NCBI GenBank assembly: GCA_009774615.1
Contig: VSOC01000115.1
Span: 1-11,869 of the forward strand
DNA length: 11,869 nt
Source of the DNA: Lachnospiraceae bacterium
GTDB lineage: Bacteria > Bacillota > Clostridia > Lachnospirales > Lachnospiraceae
Reading direction: 5' to 3'
Shown here: one piece after another, positions 1 to 7,548 of the stretch
Layout: every line of letters starts with the position of its first letter
Position numbering within the stretch: the stretch's first letter is position 1
Program-made: the position numbers and the translations under genes
The notes under the pieces: model-generated
The model's input: the letters and a program-made list of their open reading frames with translations, nothing else
What the model was told of the DNA's origin: nothing
Databases searched by the model: none

Positions 1-705
1 AGCCGAATCAGATAAATACGGTTGTAGCTCTGCCCATCTAAATGGTATCCTATATAATCAAAATAACTCATTTCATTGTTCAGGGTTAAATGCTGCTTCT
101 TCTGCTTTTAGATATCCGCTGGCTAATAGCAGGCTCCACACCGCATCCGCCCCCTGATCCAACTGACTGAAAATAATCTGTTCATCAAATGCCGTTTGGA
201 AAGCTTCTCCCTTCAGCAAATCTTCCATAACTATCTTAATCTCTGAACTTCCCTCCCGGATCAGTTTTCCAATCAGGCTGTTTGAACTGGAATTCACCCA
301 ATAGGTTCCCAGCCGTCTTGTATCAAGATAATTAATAATTGACCAGGGATTATAAATATCTCTCCTACTCCCGAATATAAATCCGTCATACCAGTCTTTT
401 ACTTCCTGCTTTTTCTCGGATAAACCATATTCATCCAATACCGAAAAAACCTCTTCTTCCGTAAACCCAAAACAATCCGTATATTCCTCTGAAGTTGTTG
501 TAACAACCTTTAAATTATTCAAATCCGAAAAAATCGATTCCTTGCTCACCCTGGTAATTCCTGTCATCACAGCCCGCTCCAGATATGGATTGGTTTTAAA
601 TGCTGCATTGAACATATTTCGTATAAAGGAAACAATTTCATCCCAGAAACCATGAACATAGGCTTCCTGCATGGGAGTATCGTATTCATCCAGTAAGATG
701 ATCAC
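1..705 (-). pseudogene. AAA-ATPase-like / PD-(D/E)XK family protein, copy A, middle part (frameshifted, runs off left edge)
   Basis: This is the continuation of the gene that starts at 1214. The frame opens with GTG at 705-703, which overlaps the TGA stop of the upstream part. It begins with the Walker B-like strand IILLDEYD and then follows intact copy B closely, including TGITRVSKESIFSDLNN, WYDGFIFGSRRDIYNPWSI and the SSSNSLIGKLIREG stretch, up to SGYLK. There it diverges and stops at 73-75 (ending NPEQ). The reading frame shifted by one base continues open from about 71 to the window edge (beginning MSYFDYIGYHLDG), so a second frameshift is likely close to 71-75. The C-terminal nuclease half, present in copy B, would lie outside the window. 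A separate short protein made by reinitiation at the overlapping GTG is possible but would lack both the P-loop and the nuclease motifs. I call it a broken gene. Confidence 0.75.
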
Positions 706-1214
706 TTTTTTCCATAATAGGCATACAAAAATTTAGAAAGCTGATGAATGGCCATGGTTGCCGTCACTTTTGGCATACCTTCCGTTATTTCCAGAAAATA
801 GTTTTTTTCTTCTCCGGATAATAATTCACTCTCCAGTAAAAAACGATGATCATTGTACAAATTGGTAATAATTCGATTAATTCTCTGAACGGTTGTCTGA
901 TAGGTTGTTTCCTTAACATTGGCAAAAGATAAACTGATTACCGGATAAGTTCCCTGAAGATTCCGATACTTTTCATCTTCCCAAATTACAAACTCCCGGA
1001 ATAAATCCTCCCGTCCAGTATATTGAACAGAAAAAAATTTCTCCAGCATACTCATATTCAACGTCTTTCCAAATCTCCTTGGACGGATAATCAATGTCAC
1101 CTCATCCTCATTCTCCCACCATTCCCGGATAAATCCAGTCTTATCAACATAAAATAAATCTTTTTCTCTTACTTTTTCAAAATCCTGGTAACCGATTCCT
1201 ACGGTTTTTGCCAT
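702..1214 (-). pseudogene. AAA-ATPase-like / PD-(D/E)XK family protein, copy A, N-terminal part (170 aa)
   Basis: The ATG at 1214 is preceded by AGAGGTG (1220-1226) at good spacing, as in copy B. Residues 1-51 are identical to copy B apart from one residue and include the P-loop-like motif RPRRFGKT at residues 44-51. Similarity stays very high to about residue 102, is poor at about 103-150, and then recovers at TATMAIHQLS. The frame ends at TGA (702-704) after YYGKK, exactly where copy B reads on through KKVIILLDEYD. Copy A has six A residues in the homopolymer where seven would keep frame. The site reads A AAA AAG TGA in frame, a classical -1 slippery heptamer, and a -1 slip there would rejoin the two parts without losing a codon. 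A simple one-base deletion is the more economical explanation. The family is AAA-ATPase_like (PF09820) plus PDDEXK_9 (PF08011), assigned by recognition; its biological role is unknown. Confidence 0.8.
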
Positions 1215-1219
1215 GTTTG

Positions 1220-1293
1220 CACCTCTGTTTCAGACAATCTATCGTTTAAATTCCTTATAGTCTTAGTATAACGAAAACGTCTTAAAAATACAA
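1220..1293 (-). promoter_or_regulatory. Promoter and ribosome binding site of ATPase copy A
   Basis: Read on the minus strand, TTGTAT (1288-1293) and TATACT (1265-1270) are separated by 17 bp, a good sigma-A-type promoter. Transcription would start near 1258, giving a leader of about 43 nt with AGAGGTG at 1220-1226 just before the ATG. The same sequence is perfectly repeated in front of copy B. Confidence 0.65.
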
Positions 1294-1327
1294 ATGATTT
1301 TTTCGACTTTCTGATAAATTAAAGCTG

Positions 1328-1382
1328 AAAAAACATCCTTGTCGGAACTGCTGCTATAAATGCATAGGTTCCCACAAGGATG
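1328..1382 (-). terminator. Intrinsic terminator hairpin upstream of ATPase copy A
   Basis: CATCCTTGT (1334-1342) pairs perfectly with ACAAGGATG (1374-1382). The stem extends inward, after one C:C mismatch, by GGAAC/GTTCC, leaving a 19-nt loop. On the minus strand the stem is followed by six T residues (1328-1333). It lies 60 bp past the stop of the leucine-rich-repeat remnant and before the ATPase promoter, so it would insulate copy A from upstream transcription. Confidence 0.75.
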
Positions 1383-1440
1383 CTGCTATTTAAAAATATG
1401 GTTCAATATCAATCAAAATATATCTGGTTCTGGGATAAAA

Positions 1441-2385
1441 CTAATTTTTCTTTTTTGCATTGCTTGAAGTAGCTGTATTTTTATCACTGGAATTTAGATC
1501 TTCATTTTCCTCCTTCTCAGCATCATCAAGCATAGATGGTTTAATTTTTTCAAAAGATTTTTTTGCTTGTTCATCATTAGTTTTTCGATAAATTAGCGAG
1601 TGTCCATCATAGGTATTTTTAGTTACCTTCTCTGTGAAATTTTCATCAGCATACCAGTCGCCATAGGGGAACATTTGCCCATTGCCCCGAAACTTTGTAA
1701 ACATAACCGCTGGTACATAATTATCCCCCCACTGACAATTTGGACAAGAAGAAACATCAACTAACGCAATATTTTCACAGTAATTTACCGTCAATAATTC
1801 TAATGATATTTGCTTACTCAAATCTAACCTGCTAATTCCATTACAACGAATAAGTTCCAGATTTTTCAGTGAAGCATTTTCCGGCAAGTTTAAACTGCTG
1901 AATTCAACATTCCATAAAAGTAATTCTTTCAAGTTTTTATGTTGACTTAAATTCAGTCCATTCTTTAAGCTTCGGTTTGCTAAAGACAATTTTGTTAATA
2001 ATGGCATTTCTGAAAAATCCAAATCCCATAACGTTTTAGAAGTAGATGCTTCATCAAATGTTCCTACACTTAAACTTGTTATCACATTATCGGGTGCCAC
2101 TTCTAATGTATGCAGTTCATTATTATATAACGAAACCGTATGTATTTTTGGTGCCCTGCTCAAATCTAATTTTTCACATCGTACACTTTTTGAAGTATTT
2201 ATCTCTGTTACCTGAAAACACCAGCCATCTTCAGCTATTTTAATATATTGCGGACAGTCGAATGAAAAATTATCCCCATTTTTAACAACTTTTACCCATC
2301 CGTTTTCATGTCCCTCATAGTCAGAAGATATATTTCTCCCGAACTGATCTACTGCAATTACTGCCGTATCTTCATTCAATGACAG
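1441..2385 (-). pseudogene. Leucine-rich-repeat protein, C-terminal part after an in-frame stop
   Basis: About 314 codons lie in the same frame as the 477-codon part upstream, separated only by TAA at 2386-2388. The first possible start is TTG at 2377-2379 with no convincing Shine-Dalgarno sequence, so independent translation is doubtful. The protein carries irregular bacterial leucine-rich repeats (KLDLSRAPKIHTVSLYNN, LNLSQHKNLKELLLWN, RLDLSKQISLELLTV). A module follows with GNG, F, WY, T, V and IY in the same order as at the end of the upstream part. It ends in a charged, Ser/Asn/Lys-rich tail with no LPXTG signal or membrane segment. Together the two parts look like one roughly 800-residue surface or secreted protein with two tandem units. 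The binding partner is unknown, and the family is recognised from repeat pattern only. Confidence 0.7.
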
Positions 2386-3873
2386 TTAATAATCTTTCAT
2401 CGTTACAGGTTTCAATCCATAGTTTTCGCTGTAAATCGTTTCACCTGCTGCAAAATCTTTGGCTGATTTCACCTGCTGTGTCTTCTCTTTATCTTTGTAC
2501 CATGTAAGCTGCGTTGGGAATGCAATGCCATTTCCGGTAAAGGTTTCAAGAGTTCGGCAGTTATCAATACTTACGGTTTTCAACTTTTTATTTGCACTGA
2601 CATCTAATTGTTTTATTGAAACAGAATCCAGGACAATTTCTTCCAGATTCTCCGCTTTTGATAAGTCTAAACCAACACATTCTTTTTCTTTTGCCTCAAG
2701 CTTGGTAACGCTGAAGTATTCATCCTTATCTTTAATATATGCAGGACACTGGAAAGTATAACCATCAGTAACTGTTTTTGGTTTCAACGTTTTACTTTCT
2801 GAATCATATCCTGTAAATTGTTGCGAAATATCCCATCCTATATTATTTGTTGCATTTACCGATGTATTTTTAGATAAGGTTATTGTTTTTGGTTGTTTAG
2901 GATATTGTAAATGCAGCCATACTTTATTAAATATTTCCCAATTCCCTGAAATATCAATATTTACGTTTCCTTTACCATCTCCACCAAATATCTTGAAATC
3001 CTTATTCACTTCTCCTGCAAGATTTAACATTAAATCTAATTGTGTTAATAAATCAAATGAAATACTTCCTTTAGGTTGTACCTTAAATTCAGGATATATC
3101 GTAAAATCTACCCCTCCGTTAGCATTTGCATCAACATTATAATCAAAAATCTGATCATAAATCTGATTTACTATTTTATTCTGCTCACTTGTATTTGGAG
3201 AAATTGCTTTTAAATTATCTGCAAGCACAATTCGCTGATCAGGATCTTCATTGTCCAGTTTCACCCTATAGTTTATAATAACTGTCTGCGGCTCTTTTTC
3301 AAATACAAGAACCTTCTGCTCTTCATCCAGCAATTTATATCCTGAATATGCAGGGTACTGCACTACATAGCGCTCGCCAACTTCACCAACAACTTCTTTT
3401 TGTGCCAGTAATTTACCGCTTTCCTTTTCAACACACTGAACAATAATCTTCCCGGAGTCGCTGTTTTTCAGATAATAAATCGTAACTGTGCTGTCCTCTT
3501 TCCCAAAAACAGCTTCCTGTGGCTGCCCCGCACATAGGGTGTAGCCGGTAAACTGCCGCCATTCAAGAGTTATCTTATCGCCTTCTGTTCCCTCATAACT
3601 CACCGTATCCAATACCTTATCGCTCTCCCGCTCTTTGTACAGAACAGTAATCTTTGTTTTTTCTTTCTGATTTCCTGTATCACCGGAATTATCACCGCTT
3701 CCGCCATGGTTTCCACCACTGCTGCTTCCACCTCCGCTTCTCCGAGTTCCGCCGCCTGTTCTCACTTCTTGTTTTGTAATAATTCCTTTTCCTGGTACAT
3801 ATTGTACAACGCCATTCACTGTCCACCGCCCATCGGCATTTTTACCATCAACTATAAAAAACGCTGCCTGGAC
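2386..3873 (-). pseudogene. MucBP-like / leucine-rich-repeat surface protein, N-terminally truncated, ends at in-frame stop
   Basis: The conventional start is GTG at 3819, but coding-like sequence (IVDGKNADGRWTVNG) continues in frame upstream to a stop at 3874-3876. There is no signal peptide, start codon or RBS, so the 5' end is lost. Counting from GTG, residues 22-50 are a Gly/Ser/Asn linker. Residues 55-118 and 123-187 are two MucBP-like repeats (ITVLYKE, TVTIYYLK; IIVQCVEKESGKLLA, TVIINYRVK). A region of unknown fold follows. Residues 328-470 form a leucine-rich-repeat unit (GLDLSKAENLEEIVLDS, IKQLDVSANKKLKTVSI). The frame ends with MKDY and TAA, and the same frame continues downstream as a second, similar unit. 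Gram-positive proteins with MucBP-type repeats are usually exported and bind host or wall glycans. Without export signal and promoter this one is probably not expressed as such. Confidence 0.75.
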
Positions 3874-3899
3874 TTAGCCTAATCCTGGTAGCTTTTTTT
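3856..3899 (-). terminator. Intrinsic terminator, probably bidirectional
   Basis: GCTGCC (3863-3868) pairs with GGTAGC (3887-3892) and the stem extends inward with mismatches. It is flanked by A6 (3856-3861) and T7 (3893-3899), so it has a T-run in either direction. On the minus strand it lies below the AlbA_2 gene and the copy X remnant. It abuts the truncated 5' end of the surface-protein gene, which supports that gene being promoterless. Confidence 0.65.
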
Positions 3900-3924
3900 A
3901 ATCATATTTTTATTATTCTCTATA

Positions 3925-3960
3925 AGACAACAAAGAGGCCGCCATCTCGACTGCCTCTAC
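3925..3960 (-). terminator. Probable intrinsic terminator below the ATPase tail remnant
   Basis: Perfect AGAGGC (3934-3939) / GCCTCT (3953-3958) stem with a 13-nt loop. On the minus strand it is followed by the T-rich stretch TTGTTGTCTT. It is the first hairpin after the stop of the copy X remnant and forms a tandem pair with the hairpin at 3856-3899. Confidence 0.55.
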
Positions 3961-3973
3961 TATCGATAATCTA

Positions 3974-4051
3974 TGAATTACCGTAACTATTTCTCTACTT
4001 CCTTATTCTTCTCCAATCAATACTTCCTTCCCCTTAAAAACAACACCGTAC
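3974..4051 (-). pseudogene. 3'-end remnant of an ATPase/PD-(D/E)XK gene (copy X)
   Basis: Read on the minus strand this encodes YGVVFKGKEVLIGEE and a stop at 4003-4005, matching the C-terminus of copy B (YGVAFKGKEVLIGEK). About 30 bp of the shared 3' flank follows. The match begins within a few bases of the stop codon of the AlbA_2 gene (4054-4056), so nearly all of copy X has been replaced by that gene or its flank. It cannot be translated on its own. Confidence 0.85.
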
Positions 4052-4053
4052 TA

Positions 4054-5502
4054 TCATTTCTCCATGATTTTCCAACATCCTTTTCGATTCGTTCCTTCTC
4101 GAACCAATAAATTATCTTTCTGCAATTTTGCAAATAAACGCTTTACCGTCGGAAGAGAAACCGCCAACTTATCAGCATACTCTTTTTGCGTACATGATGC
4201 ATTTTGCTTGATATATAACAAAAGGCTCATTTTTAGGTCATTGGTATCTTTATTAGTATCAATGGTATCAACTTCGGTATCACTGACACCATTCTTACGG
4301 TTAAATAGTGCATAATCATAAGAATATGATTCGTCCAATGGAACAATAATGCGAAATATATCATCCTCTAAAAACTGAGGTTCTTTCCCTGAGTAATATT
4401 TACTATATTCAAATAATTTTTTTACACCTGAACCAAGCTGATCTGCATAGCCAATATTTCTAAAAAATGCTGCAATAAGCGGGTTCTTTGAATTCGGCTC
4501 CAGATTATCTACAGTAATGCTACCTGTTTTTGAAGCTCTATTCGCATTTTCCACATACATTCGATCTTTCTCAATCACAAATTTTGCTGTATAGCTGCTG
4601 GTAAATTCACGATGCATTAATGTATTGCTAACCATTTCACGAACAAGGATATTTCTCAAGCTTTTATTCATCGTATCTTCTAAAAAGAACTTGTCTGGAA
4701 GATGTTTTCTTCCAAACTCCAGAAGCTGTTCATAGCTCTCGATCAAATTTGTCTTTACAATCTCACGGTCATCATAACGAGTGATATTGACCTTCCTGAC
4801 AAGTGCATCTGTTACATAAGATGGTACAGCATTTAATATCACATCATCCTTTCCGAGCAGCATAATTGCGGCCAAATTAAATCCTTCTTTTCCAGTCGCA
4901 ATATCCCGCCCATATAATCCAGCACTTTTTAATAATGCCATATCATCCATTGTTGTCCATGGATGCTGCCCACCGGCATGATTCTGTGCCCTGATACGAA
5001 TTTTCGAAAACAAATCCAACCTTAAATCTTCCATTGTTGCATATGGATAAATCTTCTTTTCCGTAAAGATATTCTGTTTACGAATATACATTGCAGCAAT
5101 CTGACTGGTTGCTGTTACTTTTACATCCGAATCATCCACACGGTCATATACTACCTTCTTATAGCTGTGAACTTCTGCACTCGGAGGAATATGCACATGG
5201 ATTATACTATGCCCCTGCTCGTCCTTAATAACTTCAGGAGCCAAATAAATGGTCGGAGAAAACAATGCCGGATTACTGATTACCGTAATAAAATTCTTCA
5301 CCATATCAGGAGCTGCTTTTTCTGGTATACCCACCACAGTACCATCATCCAATACACCCATAAAGATATCGCCGCCAAACCTGTTTAAAAAAGAACATAC
5401 TGTTTCATAGGTATCTGATTCTATTCCATTACCGCAGCGTTTGAACTCAACTGCTACGGTTTCTCCGATTGTAAGAATGGATTGAAATTCTTTTAAGTCC
5501 AT
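4054..5502 (-). CDS. AlbA_2 (Schlafen-type) domain ATP-binding protein with C-terminal winged helix
   Basis: The 482-residue product starts at ATG 5502, supported by AAGGGAGG seven bases upstream. Residues about 10-140 fit the AlbA_2/Schlafen domain (PF04326): GETVAVEFKRCG with E14, E19 and K21, then FLNRFGGDIFMGVLDDGTVVGI. Residues about 285-365 fit the divergent GHKL-type ATPase domain HATPase_c_4 (REMVSNTLMHREF; NPLIAAFFRNIGYADQLGSG). A Thr/Asp-rich linker (about 405-422) precedes a winged helix (about 424-480; TQKEYADKLAVSLPTVKRL). Proteins of this layout are often annotated as transcriptional regulators or RecG-like, but have no helicase motor; DNA or RNA binding is plausible from the family. 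The gene lies 68 bp below ATPase copy B with no visible terminator between, so co-transcription is likely. Two terminators follow it. The exact function is unknown. Confidence 0.85.
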   Translation of the reverse strand: MDLKEFQSILTIGETVAVEFKRCGNGIESDTYETVCSFLNRFGGDIFMGVLDDGTVVGIPEKAAPDMVKNFITVISNPALFSPTIYLAPEVIKDEQGHSIIHVHIPPSAEVHSYKKVVYDRVDDSDVKVTATSQIAAMYIRKQNIFTEKKIYPYATMEDLRLDLFSKIRIRAQNHAGGQHPWTTMDDMALLKSAGLYGRDIATGKEGFNLAAIMLLGKDDVILNAVPSYVTDALVRKVNITRYDDREIVKTNLIESYEQLLEFGRKHLPDKFFLEDTMNKSLRNILVREMVSNTLMHREFTSSYTAKFVIEKDRMYVENANRASKTGSITVDNLEPNSKNPLIAAFFRNIGYADQLGSGVKKLFEYSKYYSGKEPQFLEDDIFRIIVPLDESYSYDYALFNRKNGVSDTEVDTIDTNKDTNDLKMSLLLYIKQNASCTQKEYADKLAVSLPTVKRLFAKLQKDNLLVREGTNRKGCWKIMEK

Positions 5503-5539
5503 TCATGCCCCTCCCTTAGAATCCATAATCAAATGTTTG

Positions 5540-5665
5540 AATGAATTACCGTAACTATTTCTTTACTTCCTTATTTTTCTCCAATCAATACTTCCTTCCC
5601 TTTAAAAGCTACACCATACTTGCGAATCTTCTCTTTTAAAATCCCTTTTGCGGTCAATGCTGCTT
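5540..5665. repeat. ATPase tail repeat, copy B
   Basis: The last codons of copy B and about 30 bp of 3' flank recur, with a few mismatches, at 7549-7672. A shorter stretch recurs at 3974-4051. The left edge of all three is at the sequence TGAATTA, and the right edges differ. The three tails and the two heads define the patchwork of the left island. Confidence 0.85.
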
Positions 5666-7262
5666 CGTATTTTTTCTCTTCTATCTGCTTTAATGCCGTT
5701 TTTACCGTATCGTCCAAATCCTTTTCCTTCTTTGGCTGGAAAACTTTAAATTCCATAATCACGGCATCATCCCTTTCAGGATGCAACGGTTCAAGCATCA
5801 CATCATACCGCCCAAACCCACTTTCCCGATTTGATGTCAATACATACCTGTCAGCCAATTCCACCATTAGTCCCAATACAAAACCGTGGTAAAAACGTTC
5901 TGGTTCTTCCCTGCAGGAGTTATTTCCCGTATCAAAATAACTGAACATTGACTGGGATACTCCGTTCATATAGGCATTCATTGCTTCTAAATCATCTGCT
6001 AAAAGTGCTTTAATAAATGCATTATAATTCCCCTCACTTCGCGCAAACCAATCCAAAATCATATCTTCAAACATCCGATGCACTTCCCGGTTGGTCAATG
6101 TCAGCGTATAATACCAGCGTCCGCTTTTTTCGATATATTCCTTTTTTAAAACTTTTAAATATCCGCTGGCCAGCAAAAGACTCCAGACGGCATTTCGTTT
6201 TTCCTGTAATTGATGATAGACAATTTGTTCATCAATCTCCATGTACAGCGTTTTTCCGGAAAGCAAATCTTCCATCATCTGCTTCATTTCCGGTTCACCT
6301 TCCCGGATCAGCTTTCCAATCAGGCTGTTTGAACTGGAATTTACCCAATAAGTTCCCAGTCTTTTTGTATCAAGATAATTAATAATTGACCAGGGATTAT
6401 AAATATCCCTTCTGCTCCCGAATATAAATCCATCATACCAGTTTTTCACTTCCGACTTTTTCTCTGCTAACCCGTATTCATCCAGTGAAGCAAAAACTTC
6501 TTCCTGGGTAAATCCAAAACAGTCTGCATATTCCTCGGAAGTTGTCGTAACTACCTTTAAATTATTCAAATCCGAAAAAATCGATTCCTTACTCACCCTG
6601 GTAATCCCTGTCATCATCGCCCGTTCCAGATAGGGATTGGTTTTAAATGCTGAATTAAACATACTTCGGGTAAAAGAAACCATTTCGTCCCAGTAGCCAT
6701 TTACATAAGCTTCCTGCATGGGCGTATCGTATTCATCCAGCAAAATAATCACTTTTTTTTGATAATAACGGGACAAATAAAGGGATAGTTGATGAATCGC
6801 CATCGTTGCTGTCGTTTCATCCATATTGAAATTAACCGATGCAAAAAATAGTTTTTCCTTTTCATCCAGATTCCCTTCTTTTAAAAGGAATCGATGTGCG
6901 GAATACAGATTCGTCAATATTTGATTCATCCTTTGAATCGTCGCCGCATACGTTTTTTCTTTTACGTTGGCAAAAGATAAACTGATTACCGGATAAGTTC
7001 CCTGAAGACTCCGATACTTTTCATCTTCCCAAATCACAAACTCCCGGAATAAATCCTCCCGTCCAGTATATTGAACAGAAAAAAATTTCTCCAGCATACT
7101 TATATTCAGCGTCTTTCCAAATCTCCTTGGACGGATAATCAATGTCACCTCATCCTCATTCTCCCACCATTCCCGGATAAATCCAGTCTTATCAACATAA
7201 AATAAATCTTTTTCTCTTACTTTTTCAAAATCCTGGTAACCGATTCCTACGGTTTTTGCCAT
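5571..7262 (-). CDS. AAA-ATPase-like / PD-(D/E)XK nuclease superfamily protein (intact copy B)
   Basis: The full-length 563-residue member matches the usual 500-600 residues of PF09820 plus PF08011 proteins. The N-terminal ATPase-like half has a P-loop variant RPRRFGKT (44-51), flanked by FYVDKT, and a Walker B-like VIILLDEYD (171-179). The C-terminal half has the PD-(D/E)XK-type core: GRYDVML (D487) followed by MEFKV (E504, K506). The ATG at 7262 has AGAGGTG at proper spacing and a TTGTAT/TATACT promoter. The protein is predicted cytoplasmic, with no signal or membrane segment. The family occurs in many copies in gut anaerobes. Its function is not established, and a mobile-element or defence role is conjecture. 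Its head is repeated at copy A and its tail at copies X and C, so it is the template or product of recombination here. Codon 168-170 uses an A8 run (CAA AAA AAA), a possible slippage point. Confidence 0.9.
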   Translation of the reverse strand: MAKTVGIGYQDFEKVREKDLFYVDKTGFIREWWENEDEVTLIIRPRRFGKTLNISMLEKFFSVQYTGREDLFREFVIWEDEKYRSLQGTYPVISLSFANVKEKTYAATIQRMNQILTNLYSAHRFLLKEGNLDEKEKLFFASVNFNMDETTATMAIHQLSLYLSRYYQKKVIILLDEYDTPMQEAYVNGYWDEMVSFTRSMFNSAFKTNPYLERAMMTGITRVSKESIFSDLNNLKVVTTTSEEYADCFGFTQEEVFASLDEYGLAEKKSEVKNWYDGFIFGSRRDIYNPWSIINYLDTKRLGTYWVNSSSNSLIGKLIREGEPEMKQMMEDLLSGKTLYMEIDEQIVYHQLQEKRNAVWSLLLASGYLKVLKKEYIEKSGRWYYTLTLTNREVHRMFEDMILDWFARSEGNYNAFIKALLADDLEAMNAYMNGVSQSMFSYFDTGNNSCREEPERFYHGFVLGLMVELADRYVLTSNRESGFGRYDVMLEPLHPERDDAVIMEFKVFQPKKEKDLDDTVKTALKQIEEKKYEAALTAKGILKEKIRKYGVAFKGKEVLIGEK

Positions 7263-7267
7263 GTTTG

Positions 7268-7341
7268 CACCTCTGTTTCAGACAATCTATCGTTTAAATT
7301 CCTTATAGTCTTAGTATAACGAAAACGTCTTAAAAATACAA
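7268..7341 (-). promoter_or_regulatory. Promoter and ribosome binding site of ATPase copy B
   Basis: On the minus strand TTGTAT (7336-7341) and TATACT (7313-7318) have a 17-bp spacer, with AGAGGTG at 7268-7274 just before the ATG. Identical to the copy A promoter. Confidence 0.65.
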
Positions 7342-7375
7342 ATGATTTTTTCGACTTTCTGATAAATTAAAGCTG

Positions 7376-7430
7376 AAAAAACATCCTTGTCGGAACTGCT
7401 GCTATAAATGCATAGGTTCCCACAAGGATG
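7376..7430 (-). terminator. Intrinsic terminator hairpin upstream of ATPase copy B
   Basis: Exact duplicate of the hairpin at 1328-1382: a 9-bp outer and 5-bp inner stem, 19-nt loop, and T6 on the minus strand. No complete gene lies directly upstream here, so the hairpin belongs to the duplicated head module and not to the neighbouring gene. Confidence 0.7.
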
Positions 7431-7470
7431 CTGCTATTTAAAAATATGGTTCAATATCAATCAAAATATA

Positions 7471-7548
7471 GTAAAATATGAATGAATTTACGGCAATTTA
7501 TATTTTTGCAAAACCTATACTTTTTGCAACAAAATCACCTCCTATATA
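7471..7548. other. AT-rich spacer with an orphan Shine-Dalgarno sequence
   Basis: Non-coding. On the minus strand it contains AGGAGGTGAT (7534-7543), a near-perfect complement of the 16S rRNA 3' end. This is followed by TTG codons at proper distance, but the frame stops after four or five codons. A 9-bp element, TTTTTGCAA on the plus strand, occurs at 7503-7511 and 7521-7529. It is probably the stump of a gene that once followed copy C. Confidence 0.4.

Larger units (their letters stand above)
1062..1422. repeat. 361-bp perfect direct repeat, left copy (ATPase head module)
   Basis: This segment is identical base for base to 7110-7470. It contains the first 51 codons of the ATPase gene, its RBS and promoter, and the terminator hairpin. 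Identity stops at 1422 shortly before the stop codon of the leucine-rich-repeat remnant, while on the coding side the copies drift apart gradually. I see no terminal inverted repeats or transposase, so this looks like duplication or gene conversion and not an insertion sequence. Confidence 0.9.
7110..7470. repeat. 361-bp perfect direct repeat, right copy (ATPase head module)
   Basis: Identical to 1062-1422, offset 6048 bp. It includes the start of copy B, its promoter and the upstream hairpin. Identity breaks at 7470, where the left copy runs into the surface-protein remnant and this copy runs into an AT-rich spacer. Confidence 0.9.

Noticed and set aside
1062..7470. The direct repeats as ends of an insertion sequence or composite transposon
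   Set aside because: No transposase, no terminal inverted repeats and no target duplication are visible; the repeats are parts of paralogous genes.
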